17,361 bases of DNA, taken from assembly GCA_023396535.1 (NCBI GenBank), contig JAEWWD010000243.1, positions 1 through 17,361 of the forward strand, written 5' to 3'. Made by a program: the position numbers and the translations under genes. Below are positions 1 to 7,104 of the stretch, one piece after another. Position 1 is the first letter of the stretch. Each line of letters opens with the position of its first letter. Under the pieces are notes generated by a model. The model was given only the letters and a program-made list of their open reading frames with translations, was not told where the DNA came from and did not search any database. Origin of the DNA: Bacillota bacterium (lineage in GTDB: Bacteria; Bacillota; Clostridia; Christensenellales; CAG-138).

Positions 1-818
1 ATAAGCGATAAATACTCTCCGCCTATGGATATATTCCAGGGCAAGCCCGGGAACAGCAGCATGATTGTCTTCTCGTTTACGATGAGGATGCGAAGCGTGA
101 CGGCGAAGCAGGCCAGCGAGAACCACAGGAATACGTACTGCCTGGAAAAGTACAGAAACATGCCGGCAAAAAATATCGCAGCCGTCAGCGTGCAGCCTGC
201 CAGCAGATGGATGCGCTGCTGCGAGCGGGCGTCGCGCAAAGCGATATTTTCCTGCGAGCCTACAAACACGGGTACAATGCCGCCATAATCCGAGTGGCTG
301 AAATTGGAGAATTGTATTAGGATATCGGTATTGCCCGAGCCGGGTGTAAAGTAGAACGTATAGTGGCCTGTTTGGGGTATGGATGATTCTCCGGTTTTTC
401 CCGTCAAACCGAACGCCGGATATTCTTTGTTGTTTATAAACAGGCGCTGCGAATACATGGCGCTGTAGGAGCTCAGCCCGTAAATCATATCATCGGGCAG
501 CTTCAGCGTGATACGATAAGTTCCGAAATTCCCGGGATCGAACCGGCCCTTTGCATCGACGAGGGATTCCGGGGTTTGCCTTACGCGGTTCGTTTCAAAA
601 TCCTCAGGAAAATATAAAGCGCCGCGATAGTATAGAAAGCTGGAGTAGGGAATTTTAGCGAGTTTCTCGGAAAAGTTGAAGCCGGATAAATCTATATACC
701 CGGAAAGAAATTGAGGTGTTTCCTGCCCGATGTAAGTGCTCAGCGTGAAGGGAACGAGAACGATAAGTACCAATATCAGAAACACGGTCGTACGGATAAT
801 AGCCTGCTTTTTTTGCAT
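1..818 (-). CDS. 7TM-DISM-type membrane sensor, N-terminal part (runs off the window)
   Basis: Reading the minus strand from the ATG at 818 gives 272 codons with no stop before the window edge, so the C-terminus is missing. Residues about 8-27 form a hydrophobic signal anchor. A beta-rich, presumably extracellular region follows (about 30-195), including motifs such as GNFGTYRITLKLP and GHYTFYFTPGSGNTDILIQF that resemble the galactose-binding-like ectodomain of 7TMR-DISM receptors. After that, closely spaced hydrophobic helices begin (LLAGCTLTAAIFFAGMFLYF, then VFLWFSLACFAVTLRILIV). In this family the seven-helix domain is followed by a histidine kinase, GGDEF or similar output domain, which would lie outside this window. 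An in-frame TGA at 824-822 limits the start to 818, and AGGTGA lies just before it. The family assignment rests on pattern, not alignment; the open frame itself is certain. Confidence 0.7.
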   Translation of the reverse strand, partial: MQKKQAIIRTTVFLILVLIVLVPFTLSTYIGQETPQFLSGYIDLSGFNFSEKLAKIPYSSFLYYRGALYFPEDFETNRVRQTPESLVDAKGRFDPGNFGTYRITLKLPDDMIYGLSSYSAMYSQRLFINNKEYPAFGLTGKTGESSIPQTGHYTFYFTPGSGNTDILIQFSNFSHSDYGGIVPVFVGSQENIALRDARSQQRIHLLAGCTLTAAIFFAGMFLYFSRQYVFLWFSLACFAVTLRILIVNEKTIMLLFPGLPWNISIGGEYLSL

Positions 819-915
819 ACATCACCTATGCCCGGCGCTAAATAGGATGCGATCCTCCAAGAAATGGCAGCCGCTTCGTTTGCTCATATCAATAATTATA
901 TTGAAGGCCGAGCAG

Positions 916-944
916 ATTGTAACATGAATGATGCATCGTATCAA
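916..944 (-). promoter_or_regulatory. SigA-type promoter of the membrane sensor gene
   Basis: On the minus strand TTGATA (944-939) and TACAAT (921-916) are separated by 17 bp, close to the vegetative consensus. Transcription would start near 909, leaving a leader of about 90 nt before the ATG at 818. A short AGGAT/ATCCT hairpin with a 3-nt loop lies in that leader around 843-855. Confidence 0.6.
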
Positions 945-1090
945 CGGCTAACAATCAAATAGCGCATTTGTTGGTTGGAGGCGCGCCGCTTGCGGGGGTA
1001 TGGCTTGTCCGTTATACCTGCGCGTGCTTTTACCCGCGTTGCGACGGGAGGAGGCGGTACTGCGCGCTTGGAGCGCATTGCCCGCAAAAG

Positions 1091-1118
1091 CAACGTCCGC
1101 CTTCGCGGGCGGACGTTG
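1091..1118 (-). terminator. Hairpin downstream of spoIIID, weak intrinsic terminator
   Basis: An 11-bp perfect inverted repeat (CAACGTCCGCC / GGCGGACGTTG) closes a 6-nt loop. On the minus strand it is followed by CTTTTG, a short T-run, and it lies about 70 nt past the spoIIID stop. The stem is strong but the T-tract is poor, so it could also be a processing or structural element. Confidence 0.45.
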
Positions 1119-1188
1119 TGAAAATCCCTCCGTGTGGAGCGGCGTGTTAACGCGCGCCGTCAATATCTGCCGGCGGGGCATACGGGTG

Positions 1189-1491
1189 TCAGCGCGCCTC
1201 CCCCTGTTCCCGGTATTTGCGGCAGGTTGCCTGCCCGCCGCGGATGTGCCGCTCGGCCTTGTTGATGTCGAGCACTTGCCGTACCTCGCGCGCAAGCGTG
1301 GGGTTAATGGCGCACAGCCGCTCGGATACGTCCTTATGTACGGTGGATTTGCTTACCCGGAACACCTTTGCCGCATCCCGTACGGTGGCGCCGTTTTCCA
1401 CGATATATCCCGCCACCTGCAGTACGCGCTCCTCTATATATGCGTCGGACGCCCGTCCCCATGTCCGCTCCGTACTCTGTTTGCCGCGCAT
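1189..1491 (-). CDS. spoIIID: Sporulation transcriptional regulator SpoIIID
   Basis: A 100-residue helix-turn-helix protein matching SpoIIID, the DNA-binding regulator that switches mother-cell SigE gene expression toward the SigK stage. Signature stretches seen here are DAYIEERVLQVAGYIVE (16-32), the helix-turn-helix TVRDAAKVFRVSKSTVHKDVSERL (about 36-59), INPTLAREVRQVLD, and the basic tail RHIRGGQATCRKY. The known protein is about 90 residues; this one has about 12 extra N-terminal residues. The ATG at 1491 is preferred because GAGGGGG lies 9 nt upstream; a TTG at 1512 in the same frame has no such site. The gene stands alone here, with no mbl/mreB-like gene beside it within the window. It identifies the host as an endospore former. 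Confidence 0.93.
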   Translation of the reverse strand: MRGKQSTERTWGRASDAYIEERVLQVAGYIVENGATVRDAAKVFRVSKSTVHKDVSERLCAINPTLAREVRQVLDINKAERHIRGGQATCRKYREQGEAR

Positions 1492-1520
1492 GCACCCTAC
1501 CCCCTCGAACAAGCTAGTTA

Positions 1521-1548
1521 AGCTTATGAAAGAAAACGCACGGATATG
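1521..1548 (-). promoter_or_regulatory. Candidate SigE-type promoter of spoIIID
   Basis: On the minus strand CATATC (1548-1543) and CATAAGCT (1528-1521) are spaced by 14 bp. This resembles the mother-cell SigE consensus (ATA-rich -35, CATA...T -10) and would give a leader of about 25 nt. In Bacillus subtilis spoIIID is SigE-dependent, which agrees. The match is partial. Confidence 0.45.
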
Positions 1549-1623
1549 TCAGCGGCCGGACATGGAAGGAGATACTTCTTATACGGCTTTGAGCAAATGC
1601 AAACGTTGAATTAGATAAATACA

Positions 1624-1653
1624 TGCCGGAGCATCCCAAGAGGTGCTCCGGCA
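1624..1653 (-). terminator. Hairpin terminator after sodC
   Basis: A perfect 10-bp stem (TGCCGGAGCA / TGCTCCGGCA) with a 10-nt loop lies about 40 nt past the sodC stop. Read on the minus strand it is followed by TGTATTTATC, an imperfect T-rich tail. A smaller inverted repeat (AAACGCA at 1670-1676, TGCGTTT at 1690-1696) overlaps the sodC stop codon. Confidence 0.5.
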
Positions 1654-1694
1654 CCGGTGCAGCCCAGGCAAACGCATAAACAAACGGTTTGCGT

Positions 1695-2141
1695 TTATCG
1701 GATCACGCCGCAGGCGATCTTTGCGCCGGCGTTGCCGGAGGGCTGCGAGGTGAAATCGTCCGGACCTGTATGAATGATAACGGTGCGGCCGATGACCTGG
1801 TCAATTTTAAAACGGTCGGTTACGACGGCCCCCCAGGCGTAGCCGTCGTTGCCGAACAAAGGCGGCAGGTCTCCCGCGTGCTGCGGGTGCTTGCAGCCGT
1901 CGGGGTTGTAATGATCGCCCGTATCCGCGAAGGGGTCCTGCGCGTTGCCGGTACAGCGCCCGCCTTCGTGGATGTGCAGCGCGAACATCCTTGCGTTGCA
2001 CGCGCCGGGCGTAAAGGGAAGACCGGTCACCTCAGTAATGACAAGCGTGCCGTGGTCTACGGGATAGAAGGATACGGTGCCGCGGATGTTCGGATACTGC
2101 GCAGATCCATTGAGCGCCGCCTGCGCTTTGGGCATACTCAT
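1695..2141 (-). CDS. sodC: Superoxide dismutase, Cu/Zn family, cytosolic
   Basis: 148 residues of the SodC fold, which dismutates superoxide to oxygen and hydrogen peroxide. All metal-ligand positions appear present: HIH and the cysteine in ALHIHEGGRC, the bridging His in GDHYNP, KHPQHAGDLPPLF with two His and the zinc Asp, and the His in VIIHTGPDD. The C-terminal signature reads GNAGAKIACGVI, so the usual active-site arginine is lysine. There is no signal peptide, whereas most bacterial SodC proteins are exported. The start at 2141 is set by AAAGGAG 8 nt upstream; the frame is open further upstream but without a ribosome-binding site. It is a single-gene unit, divergent from the glycosyltransferase pair, with no obvious regulator beside it. 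Confidence 0.9.
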   Translation of the reverse strand: MSMPKAQAALNGSAQYPNIRGTVSFYPVDHGTLVITEVTGLPFTPGACNARMFALHIHEGGRCTGNAQDPFADTGDHYNPDGCKHPQHAGDLPPLFGNDGYAWGAVVTDRFKIDQVIGRTVIIHTGPDDFTSQPSGNAGAKIACGVIR

Positions 2142-2412
2142 ACATATCACTCCTTTTATGTAAGGATATGCGCAGTTTTTTGCAATTTTAACGGCGTTTG
2201 AAAAGAAATGAAAACTGGATAGTATATGCCCTTGCCGAATTCTTGTATTTTTCACATCCAAGGCTATTAACCTGATTTGCATATCATTTCACAGTGATTT
2301 TACCTGCATCTGACGGTATTCATGACGAAGCGGCAATATAGTTAAGGCAGAAGCAAGCGCACATCCATGCAGCAGTAACCCTGTCCTGTTCGGTATGGCT
2401 GTATGATACGAA

Positions 2413-2417
2413 AGGAG
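2413..2417 (+). promoter_or_regulatory. Ribosome-binding site that decides a TTG start
   Basis: AGGAG here is 7 nt upstream of TTG at 2425 but only 1 nt upstream of the ATG at 2419. The spacing favours TTG, and the resulting N-terminus (MRIAFFTDTF) is the usual one in this glycosyltransferase family. Confidence 0.7.
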
Positions 2418-2424
2418 AATGAAG

Positions 2425-3621
2425 TTGCGGATTGCGTTTTTTACGGATACGTTCTATCCCCAGATCAACGGAGTTTCCAATACGTTGTCCTATTTGAGCC
2501 GGTATCTGACTGCCAATCAGGTGGAACATGTCTTTTTTGCTCCCGGGTATGAGCAGGAGCCCGCTGCATGCGAAGACTTGCCGGCGATACGTTTTAAAGG
2601 CATTTGTCCTCCCATTTATCCGGCGTGCAGGGTTGCGTATATACCGCTGAACAAAACGATTGGCCTGCTCAAGGCTTTTTCTCCGGACGTTGTGCATATC
2701 GTAACGGAAGCGGGCATCGGCTTATCGGGATTGCGCGCGGCGAGCTTACTGGGGATTCCGATCGTGATGTCCTATCATACCAATTTTGATCAATACCTTG
2801 AACATTATCATCTTACGCAGTACAGCGAGGCCTTATGGGCATATATGAAATGGTTCCACAGCTTTTCGGCGGTTACTCTGTGTCCGTCCCGCGATACGCT
2901 CAAAACGCTCCAACAAAAGGGGTTTCAAAACCTGGGTATATGGTCTCGCGGGATTGACCTTGCGCGGTTTCATCCTTCCCATTTTTCGCCGGAGCTAAGG
3001 GAAAAGCTTGGTGCCCGGAACAAAACGGTATTTTTGTATGTCGGAAGGGTTGCGGTGGAAAAAGGGCTTGACGTTTTCATGCGCAGCATTTGCAGCATAA
3101 ACGAGACGCATGGCGACCGAGTGCAGTTCTGGATTACCGGGAACGGCCCGTATTTGAAGGATATCGAAGAGCTTCAGCTTCCAAACGTCGTTATAACCGG
3201 AGAGAAGCGCGGCCTGGAGCTGGCGCAGATTTACGCCAGCGCGGATGCGTTCGTGCTTCCGTCCGGAACCGAAACATTCGGAAACGTACTGCTGGAGGCT
3301 ATGGCGAGCGGGCTTCCGGTCATATGCACCGATTCCGGAGGCGTCACGGATTATACGGTGCAGAATGAGAACGCCAGGATATGCCGGTATGGAGACGCAG
3401 AGAGCCTGTCACAGGCCATGCTTGATCTGCTGGATCCCGGTATTCGCGCACAAATCCGCCGGGGCGCTATGGAAACCGCAAAAAGCAAAAGCTGGAACAC
3501 GATATTCGATGCATTAAGACAGCAATATGAGCGGGCGGCTCGCAACGCCTTTCCGGTTGTCCGGCAGCAGGCGCCTTTGCCGGTCAGTTTCCTGACGAGG
3601 AAAATTTACGCCGCGCGCTGA
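2425..3621 (+). CDS. Glycosyltransferase family 4 (MgtA/SqdX-like lipid or wall glycosyltransferase)
   Basis: 398 residues with the GT-B fold of GT4 retaining enzymes. The N-terminal acceptor domain starts RIAFFTDTFYPQINGVSN and includes TEAGIGLSGLRAA and SYHTNFDQYLEHY. The C-terminal donor domain has FLYVGRVAVEKGLDVF and the EX7E motif (E283 and E291) in GTETFGNVLLEAMASG, followed by LPVICTDSGGVTDY. There are no membrane helices, so it probably works at the cytoplasmic membrane face. Members of this group transfer mannose, glucose, glucuronate or sulfoquinovose to diacylglycerol or phosphatidylinositol. The next gene, 12 nt downstream, makes UDP-glucuronate, so UDP-GlcA is a plausible donor (inference). 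TTG at 2425 is the likely start; ATG at 2419 would add two residues. Confidence 0.85.
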   Translation: MRIAFFTDTFYPQINGVSNTLSYLSRYLTANQVEHVFFAPGYEQEPAACEDLPAIRFKGICPPIYPACRVAYIPLNKTIGLLKAFSPDVVHIVTEAGIGLSGLRAASLLGIPIVMSYHTNFDQYLEHYHLTQYSEALWAYMKWFHSFSAVTLCPSRDTLKTLQQKGFQNLGIWSRGIDLARFHPSHFSPELREKLGARNKTVFLYVGRVAVEKGLDVFMRSICSINETHGDRVQFWITGNGPYLKDIEELQLPNVVITGEKRGLELAQIYASADAFVLPSGTETFGNVLLEAMASGLPVICTDSGGVTDYTVQNENARICRYGDAESLSQAMLDLLDPGIRAQIRRGAMETAKSKSWNTIFDALRQQYERAARNAFPVVRQQAPLPVSFLTRKIYAAR

Positions 3622-3633
3622 ACAGGAGCGAAT

Positions 3634-5004
3634 ATGAAAATCGCAGTTATTGGAACGGGGTATGTCGGGCTGGTCACGGCGGTGTGTCTGGCGCATTGGG
3701 GACATACGGTAACCTGTGTGGAGATAGATCTAAAAAAGCTCTCCATACTCAAATCAGGACGGCCCACGATATTCGAAAAAGATGTGGAAGAACTGATGAC
3801 CCGCTGTGCGCAGAGGCTTTCCTATACGGACAATTATGAGGAAGCATGCAGGGGCGCCCAAGCCATATTCATTTGCGTTGGAACGCCTGAGCGGGAAGAC
3901 GGATATGCGAACCTCAAATATGTGTTCGCGGCTGCCGAACAGATTGCGCTAAGCGTATATGAGGATTGTATCTGCGTGCTCAAATCCACGATCCCCATTG
4001 GGACGCATCGCAAGCTGGACAGACTGTTTTTTTCAAAAGCGAGAAAGGGTATTTCCGTTGAGGTCGCCTCCAATCCGGAATTCTTGTCGCAGGGAACCGC
4101 CGTTCATGATTTTTTATATGGCCCCCGGGTTGTGATCGGCGTGGAAAGCGTGCGCGGCGAAGAAGTGCTTTCTGACATTTACGCCAATTACGGCGGAAAG
4201 ATAATCGTTACCGACCGGCAATCGGCAGAAATGATCAAGTATGCCTCCAACAATTTTCTGGCGCTAAAGATTTCCTTTATGAACGAAATTGCCAACCTGT
4301 GCGAGCTTGTGGACGCGGACGTTGAGACGGTCGCGCTTGGAATGGGAACGGACCCGCGTATCGGCGGGAAGTTCCTGCGGGCGGGGATCGGTTATGGCGG
4401 GTCCTGTTTCCCCAAGGACACCAAGGCGCTGCATTGGCTGGCGAAATATCATGATTATGAAATCAAGACGGTGAAGGCCGCTATTGAAGTCAATGAAAAT
4501 CAGAAGATGAAACTGATCAAAAAGGCTCGCAAATACTATCCATCGCTGGACGGTTTAACGGTAGCTATTCTGGGCCTGACGTTCAAACCGGAAACGGATG
4601 ATCTTCGGGATGCGCCCTCGCTGCAGAATATCGCGATTTTGCTGCAGGAAGGAGCCGACGTCCGCGTATGGGATCCTTCGGGGTATAAACGCATCAAAGA
4701 ACTCTATCCGCATATCGCCTGCTGCAGTACGATACCGGACGCCTTGGAGGATGCGCACCTGTGCTTTATTTTAACGGAATGGAAACAGGTTTTAGAATTC
4801 GCCCCCGACGGTTTTGCGAAATCCATGAAAAGGCCCATCGTCATTGACGGACGAAACTGTTATTCTCCCGAGGCGTTTGTGAATACGGGCGTCGTATATG
4901 ACTCCATAGGCCGCGCCCGCGTATTACCCGCGGAAATGGAAAATTGGCGCAGCCGCATGCTTTGTTTCCCTGATGGCACAAGGGATGCGGTAAATACCTG
5001 TTAA
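3634..5004 (+). CDS. ugd: UDP-glucose 6-dehydrogenase
   Basis: 456 residues, usual length for the family, which oxidises UDP-glucose to UDP-glucuronate with two NAD+. The N-terminal Rossmann motif is GTGYVG (7-12), with VEID as the acidic strand end. CVGTP lies in the first domain. The central helix carries AEMIKYASNNFLALKISFMNE. The catalytic cysteine is C258 in GYGGSCFPKDT. The C-terminal UDP-binding domain contains LGLTFKPETDDLRDAPS. AGGAG sits about 6 nt upstream of the ATG. It is 12 nt downstream of the glycosyltransferase, so the two are co-transcribed. The gene faces the long minus-strand operon and meets it at the hairpin at 5026-5052. A GDP-mannose or UDP-ManNAc dehydrogenase is less likely given these motifs. 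Confidence 0.93.
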   Translation: MKIAVIGTGYVGLVTAVCLAHWGHTVTCVEIDLKKLSILKSGRPTIFEKDVEELMTRCAQRLSYTDNYEEACRGAQAIFICVGTPEREDGYANLKYVFAAAEQIALSVYEDCICVLKSTIPIGTHRKLDRLFFSKARKGISVEVASNPEFLSQGTAVHDFLYGPRVVIGVESVRGEEVLSDIYANYGGKIIVTDRQSAEMIKYASNNFLALKISFMNEIANLCELVDADVETVALGMGTDPRIGGKFLRAGIGYGGSCFPKDTKALHWLAKYHDYEIKTVKAAIEVNENQKMKLIKKARKYYPSLDGLTVAILGLTFKPETDDLRDAPSLQNIAILLQEGADVRVWDPSGYKRIKELYPHIACCSTIPDALEDAHLCFILTEWKQVLEFAPDGFAKSMKRPIVIDGRNCYSPEAFVNTGVVYDSIGRARVLPAEMENWRSRMLCFPDGTRDAVNTC

Positions 5005-5019
5005 GGAATAAGTTGCAGT

Positions 5020-5052
5020 AAAAAAGCCTCTCGCGGCTAAGCCGCGGGAGGC
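5020..5052 (-). terminator. Intrinsic terminator of the liv-kdgK operon
   Basis: A 12-bp stem (GCCTCTCGCGGC at 5026-5037 against GCCGCGGGAGGC at 5041-5052, one T-G position) with a TAA loop. On the minus strand it is followed by TTTTTT (5025-5020), a proper T-tract, about 30 nt past the kdgK stop. The plus strand lacks a T-tract after the stem, so it terminates ugd less efficiently if at all. Confidence 0.85.
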
Positions 5053-5083
5053 AATATCAATAGCAAGGAGCAAGCAAACTATA

Positions 5084-6106
5084 CTAGCGTTCCACGCGAC
5101 CGGACCCACCGCCCTTCATGAGGGCGCGCACCTCGTCCGCCGTAACGCGGTTGTAATCGCCCTGTATGGAATGCTTCAGGCAGCTTGCGGCAACGGCAAA
5201 CTCGATGGCCTCCTCAGAGCCATACTCCTGCAGCAGCGCGTATATGAGCGCGCCGCCAAAGGAATCCCCGCCTCCCACGCGATCGACGATGTGGATGTCG
5301 TATTCTTTGGAGAAGTAGCAGTCATTGCCGTCGTACAGCATGCCTGCCCATCTGTTGTTATCTGCCGAATACGAAGTGCGCAGCGTGATGGCCGTCTTTT
5401 TGAATCCGTAGCGCTCAGAAAGCGTTTTTGCAACTTCGCGGTAGCCGTCGTATTCCAGACGTCCGTTGCTTACGTCCGTATTACCCGCCTTGACGCCAAG
5501 TACTTTTTCGGCGTCTTCCTCGTTGGCGATACACACATCCACATAGGGCATCAGCTTGGACATGGTCAAATACGCGTCCTCGCTGCTCCACAGGTTTTTG
5601 CGGTAATTCAGGTCGCAGCTAACGGGTATGCCCTTGTGTTTGGCCGTCTGTACGGCTTCCATGCAGGCTTGCGCCAGATTGGGCCCAAGCGCGGGCGTGA
5701 TGCCGGTGAAATGAAACCAGGTAATGCCGTCAAACAGCACGTTCCAGTCGTAATCGGACGGGTTGGACATGCTGACAGCGGAATATTTTCTGTCGTAAAT
5801 GACCTTGGAAGGCCGCTGTGAAGCGCCCTTTTCCACATAGTATACGGCGATTCGATCCCCACAGCGCAGTATACGGCTGGTATCCACGCCGAAATATCGC
5901 AGGCTGTTGATAGCGGCCTGTCCTACCGGGTTGTTGGGCAGGCAGGTCAGATATGCCGCCTGTACGCCGTAATTGGCCAGCGATACCGCCACGTTGGCTT
6001 CGCCGCCGCCAAACGTCGCTTCGAGCTGATTGGTCTGCAGCAGCCGGTGCCCGTCGGGAGGAGCCAGCCTGAGCATGATTTCCCCAAATGTCAATACACT
6101 GTGCAT
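5084..6106 (-). CDS. kdgK: 2-dehydro-3-deoxygluconate kinase (PfkB family)
   Basis: 340 residues of the PfkB/ribokinase fold. It should phosphorylate KDG with ATP to KDPG, the substrate of the aldolase gene just upstream. Seen: FGEIMLRLAPP near the N-terminus, the substrate-side GGGEANVAVSLANYG (33-47), LNYRKNLW, an ADP-binding region, and the catalytic DRVGGGDSFGGALIYAL with the base at D281. The start at 6106 is preferred because AAGGAAGGG lies upstream; an open extension to 6169 would overlap the aldolase gene. It is the last gene of the minus-strand operon, before the terminator at 5052-5020. PfkB enzymes are hard to tell apart by motif, so a related sugar-acid kinase is possible, but the aldolase partner supports KDG. 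Confidence 0.85.
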   Translation of the reverse strand: MHSVLTFGEIMLRLAPPDGHRLLQTNQLEATFGGGEANVAVSLANYGVQAAYLTCLPNNPVGQAAINSLRYFGVDTSRILRCGDRIAVYYVEKGASQRPSKVIYDRKYSAVSMSNPSDYDWNVLFDGITWFHFTGITPALGPNLAQACMEAVQTAKHKGIPVSCDLNYRKNLWSSEDAYLTMSKLMPYVDVCIANEEDAEKVLGVKAGNTDVSNGRLEYDGYREVAKTLSERYGFKKTAITLRTSYSADNNRWAGMLYDGNDCYFSKEYDIHIVDRVGGGDSFGGALIYALLQEYGSEEAIEFAVAASCLKHSIQGDYNRVTADEVRALMKGGGSGRVER

Positions 6107-6134
6107 GATATTCCCTTCCTTATGCTGTCCTGCG

Positions 6135-7097
6135 TCATGCTTGTAAGAGGTGCATGGCAAACCCCGCAATTTCCCGCTCCAGATAAACGGAGGCGGGCGC
6201 GCCTTTCTGATTGGTTTTCAGCGTATCCATACGCAGGGCGACGCCTGTTTCTTCAAGATAAGCCATCGCGCGCCTGAGGCTATTCGTCTTGATGGCGATA
6301 TGCCCATGTGCGCCCAGATACGTGGTCTTCATGACTTCTATGGCGGTGTCCACGAATATGGAGCTGTTGCCGGCCTTTGCAGGCAGACCGAGCAGCGAGG
6401 CAAACTGATTTGCCGCAGCGGTCGCTTCCGCTTCGTCCGCCGTATTCACGCCCACATGGGCGATGGAGAAGCCGTGCGCTATCCGTACGCATTCGCGGCA
6501 TAAGGCGGTTAACTTCTCCCATTCGCGGTTGACAATATGGCCGCCCACCATGAATGTGCCGCCGCAGGCGGCGACTTTGTCGCAGGAGAGGTAACCCGCA
6601 AGGTTATCCTTATTCACGCCGCCCGTTATCACAAACCGCACGTTGGGAAACGGGCCGGCAAGGGCCATAACGCCCGCAACGCCCCCGTTCTGTTCGGCGG
6701 GGAAGAACTTGACGGTGTCGAGACCGTATTCCAGGGCAAGGCTCAGCTCGCTCGGCGTGCTGATGCCGGGGATGACAAGCGTTTCCCGCTTGAGACAATA
6801 TTCCACCACGCGGGGGCTGAGACCCGGGGCTACGATGAACTGCGCGCCCGCGCCCATGGCTCTTTCGGCCTGTTCGATAGTCAGCACGGTACCCGCGCCT
6901 GTGAGCATATGCGGGTTATGCTTTCTGATGCGCGCGATGGCCTGCTCAGCGCCTTCGGCCCGGAACGTCACTTCCGCGATGGGGATACCGCCCTGTACGA
7001 GCGCATCCGCGAGCGCTTCGCTTTGCGAAACATCCGGCAGGGTGATTACAGGTATCAGGCCGATGGCCTCTACCTTTTTCTTGATTTGCGCTGTCAT
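6135..7097 (-). CDS. eda: KDPG/4-hydroxy-2-oxoglutarate aldolase fused to a VOC domain
   Basis: 320 residues in two parts. Residues 1 to about 205 are a class I KDPG aldolase: general base E42 and R46 in AEVTFRAEG, GAGTVLT (67-73), FIVAPGLSP, IPGISTPSE, Schiff-base lysine K130 in TVKFFPAE, and ITGGVN. Single-domain members end near residue 210. Here a vicinal-oxygen-chelate (glyoxalase-like) domain follows (about 210-320), with H214, E254, H266 and E309 placed like the metal ligands of such domains. The aldolase splits KDPG into pyruvate and glyceraldehyde 3-phosphate; many homologues also split 4-hydroxy-2-oxoglutarate into pyruvate and glyoxylate. The role of the VOC part is unknown to me. 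The ATG is 7 nt past the aminotransferase stop with AAGGTG upstream, so the two genes are co-transcribed. Confidence 0.9.
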   Translation of the reverse strand: MTAQIKKKVEAIGLIPVITLPDVSQSEALADALVQGGIPIAEVTFRAEGAEQAIARIRKHNPHMLTGAGTVLTIEQAERAMGAGAQFIVAPGLSPRVVEYCLKRETLVIPGISTPSELSLALEYGLDTVKFFPAEQNGGVAGVMALAGPFPNVRFVITGGVNKDNLAGYLSCDKVAACGGTFMVGGHIVNREWEKLTALCRECVRIAHGFSIAHVGVNTADEAEATAAANQFASLLGLPAKAGNSSIFVDTAIEVMKTTYLGAHGHIAIKTNSLRRAMAYLEETGVALRMDTLKTNQKGAPASVYLEREIAGFAMHLLQA

Positions 7098-7104
7098 TGT
7101 TTTT

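Larger units (their letters stand above)
819..1188. other. Intergenic region between the sensor gene and spoIIID
   Basis: About 370 bp without a credible gene. It contains the sensor promoter at 916-944 and leader (left half), then a GC-rich stretch with the 1091-1118 hairpin. The open frames on both strands in the GC-rich part lack ribosome-binding sites and resemble no protein I recognise. Confidence 0.6.

Noticed and set aside
822..887. Possible 21-residue leader peptide on the minus strand (start 887, stop TGA at 824-822) just before the sensor ATG
   Set aside because: No Shine-Dalgarno sequence precedes its start codon and the composition is unremarkable; stop-start proximity alone is not enough.
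948..1609. Several overlapping open frames of 60-173 codons on both strands around spoIIID
   Set aside because: They overlap spoIIID or the GC-rich intergenic stretch, lack ribosome-binding sites, and their compositions (runs of Arg, Ala, Pro, Cys) are those of out-of-frame GC-rich DNA.
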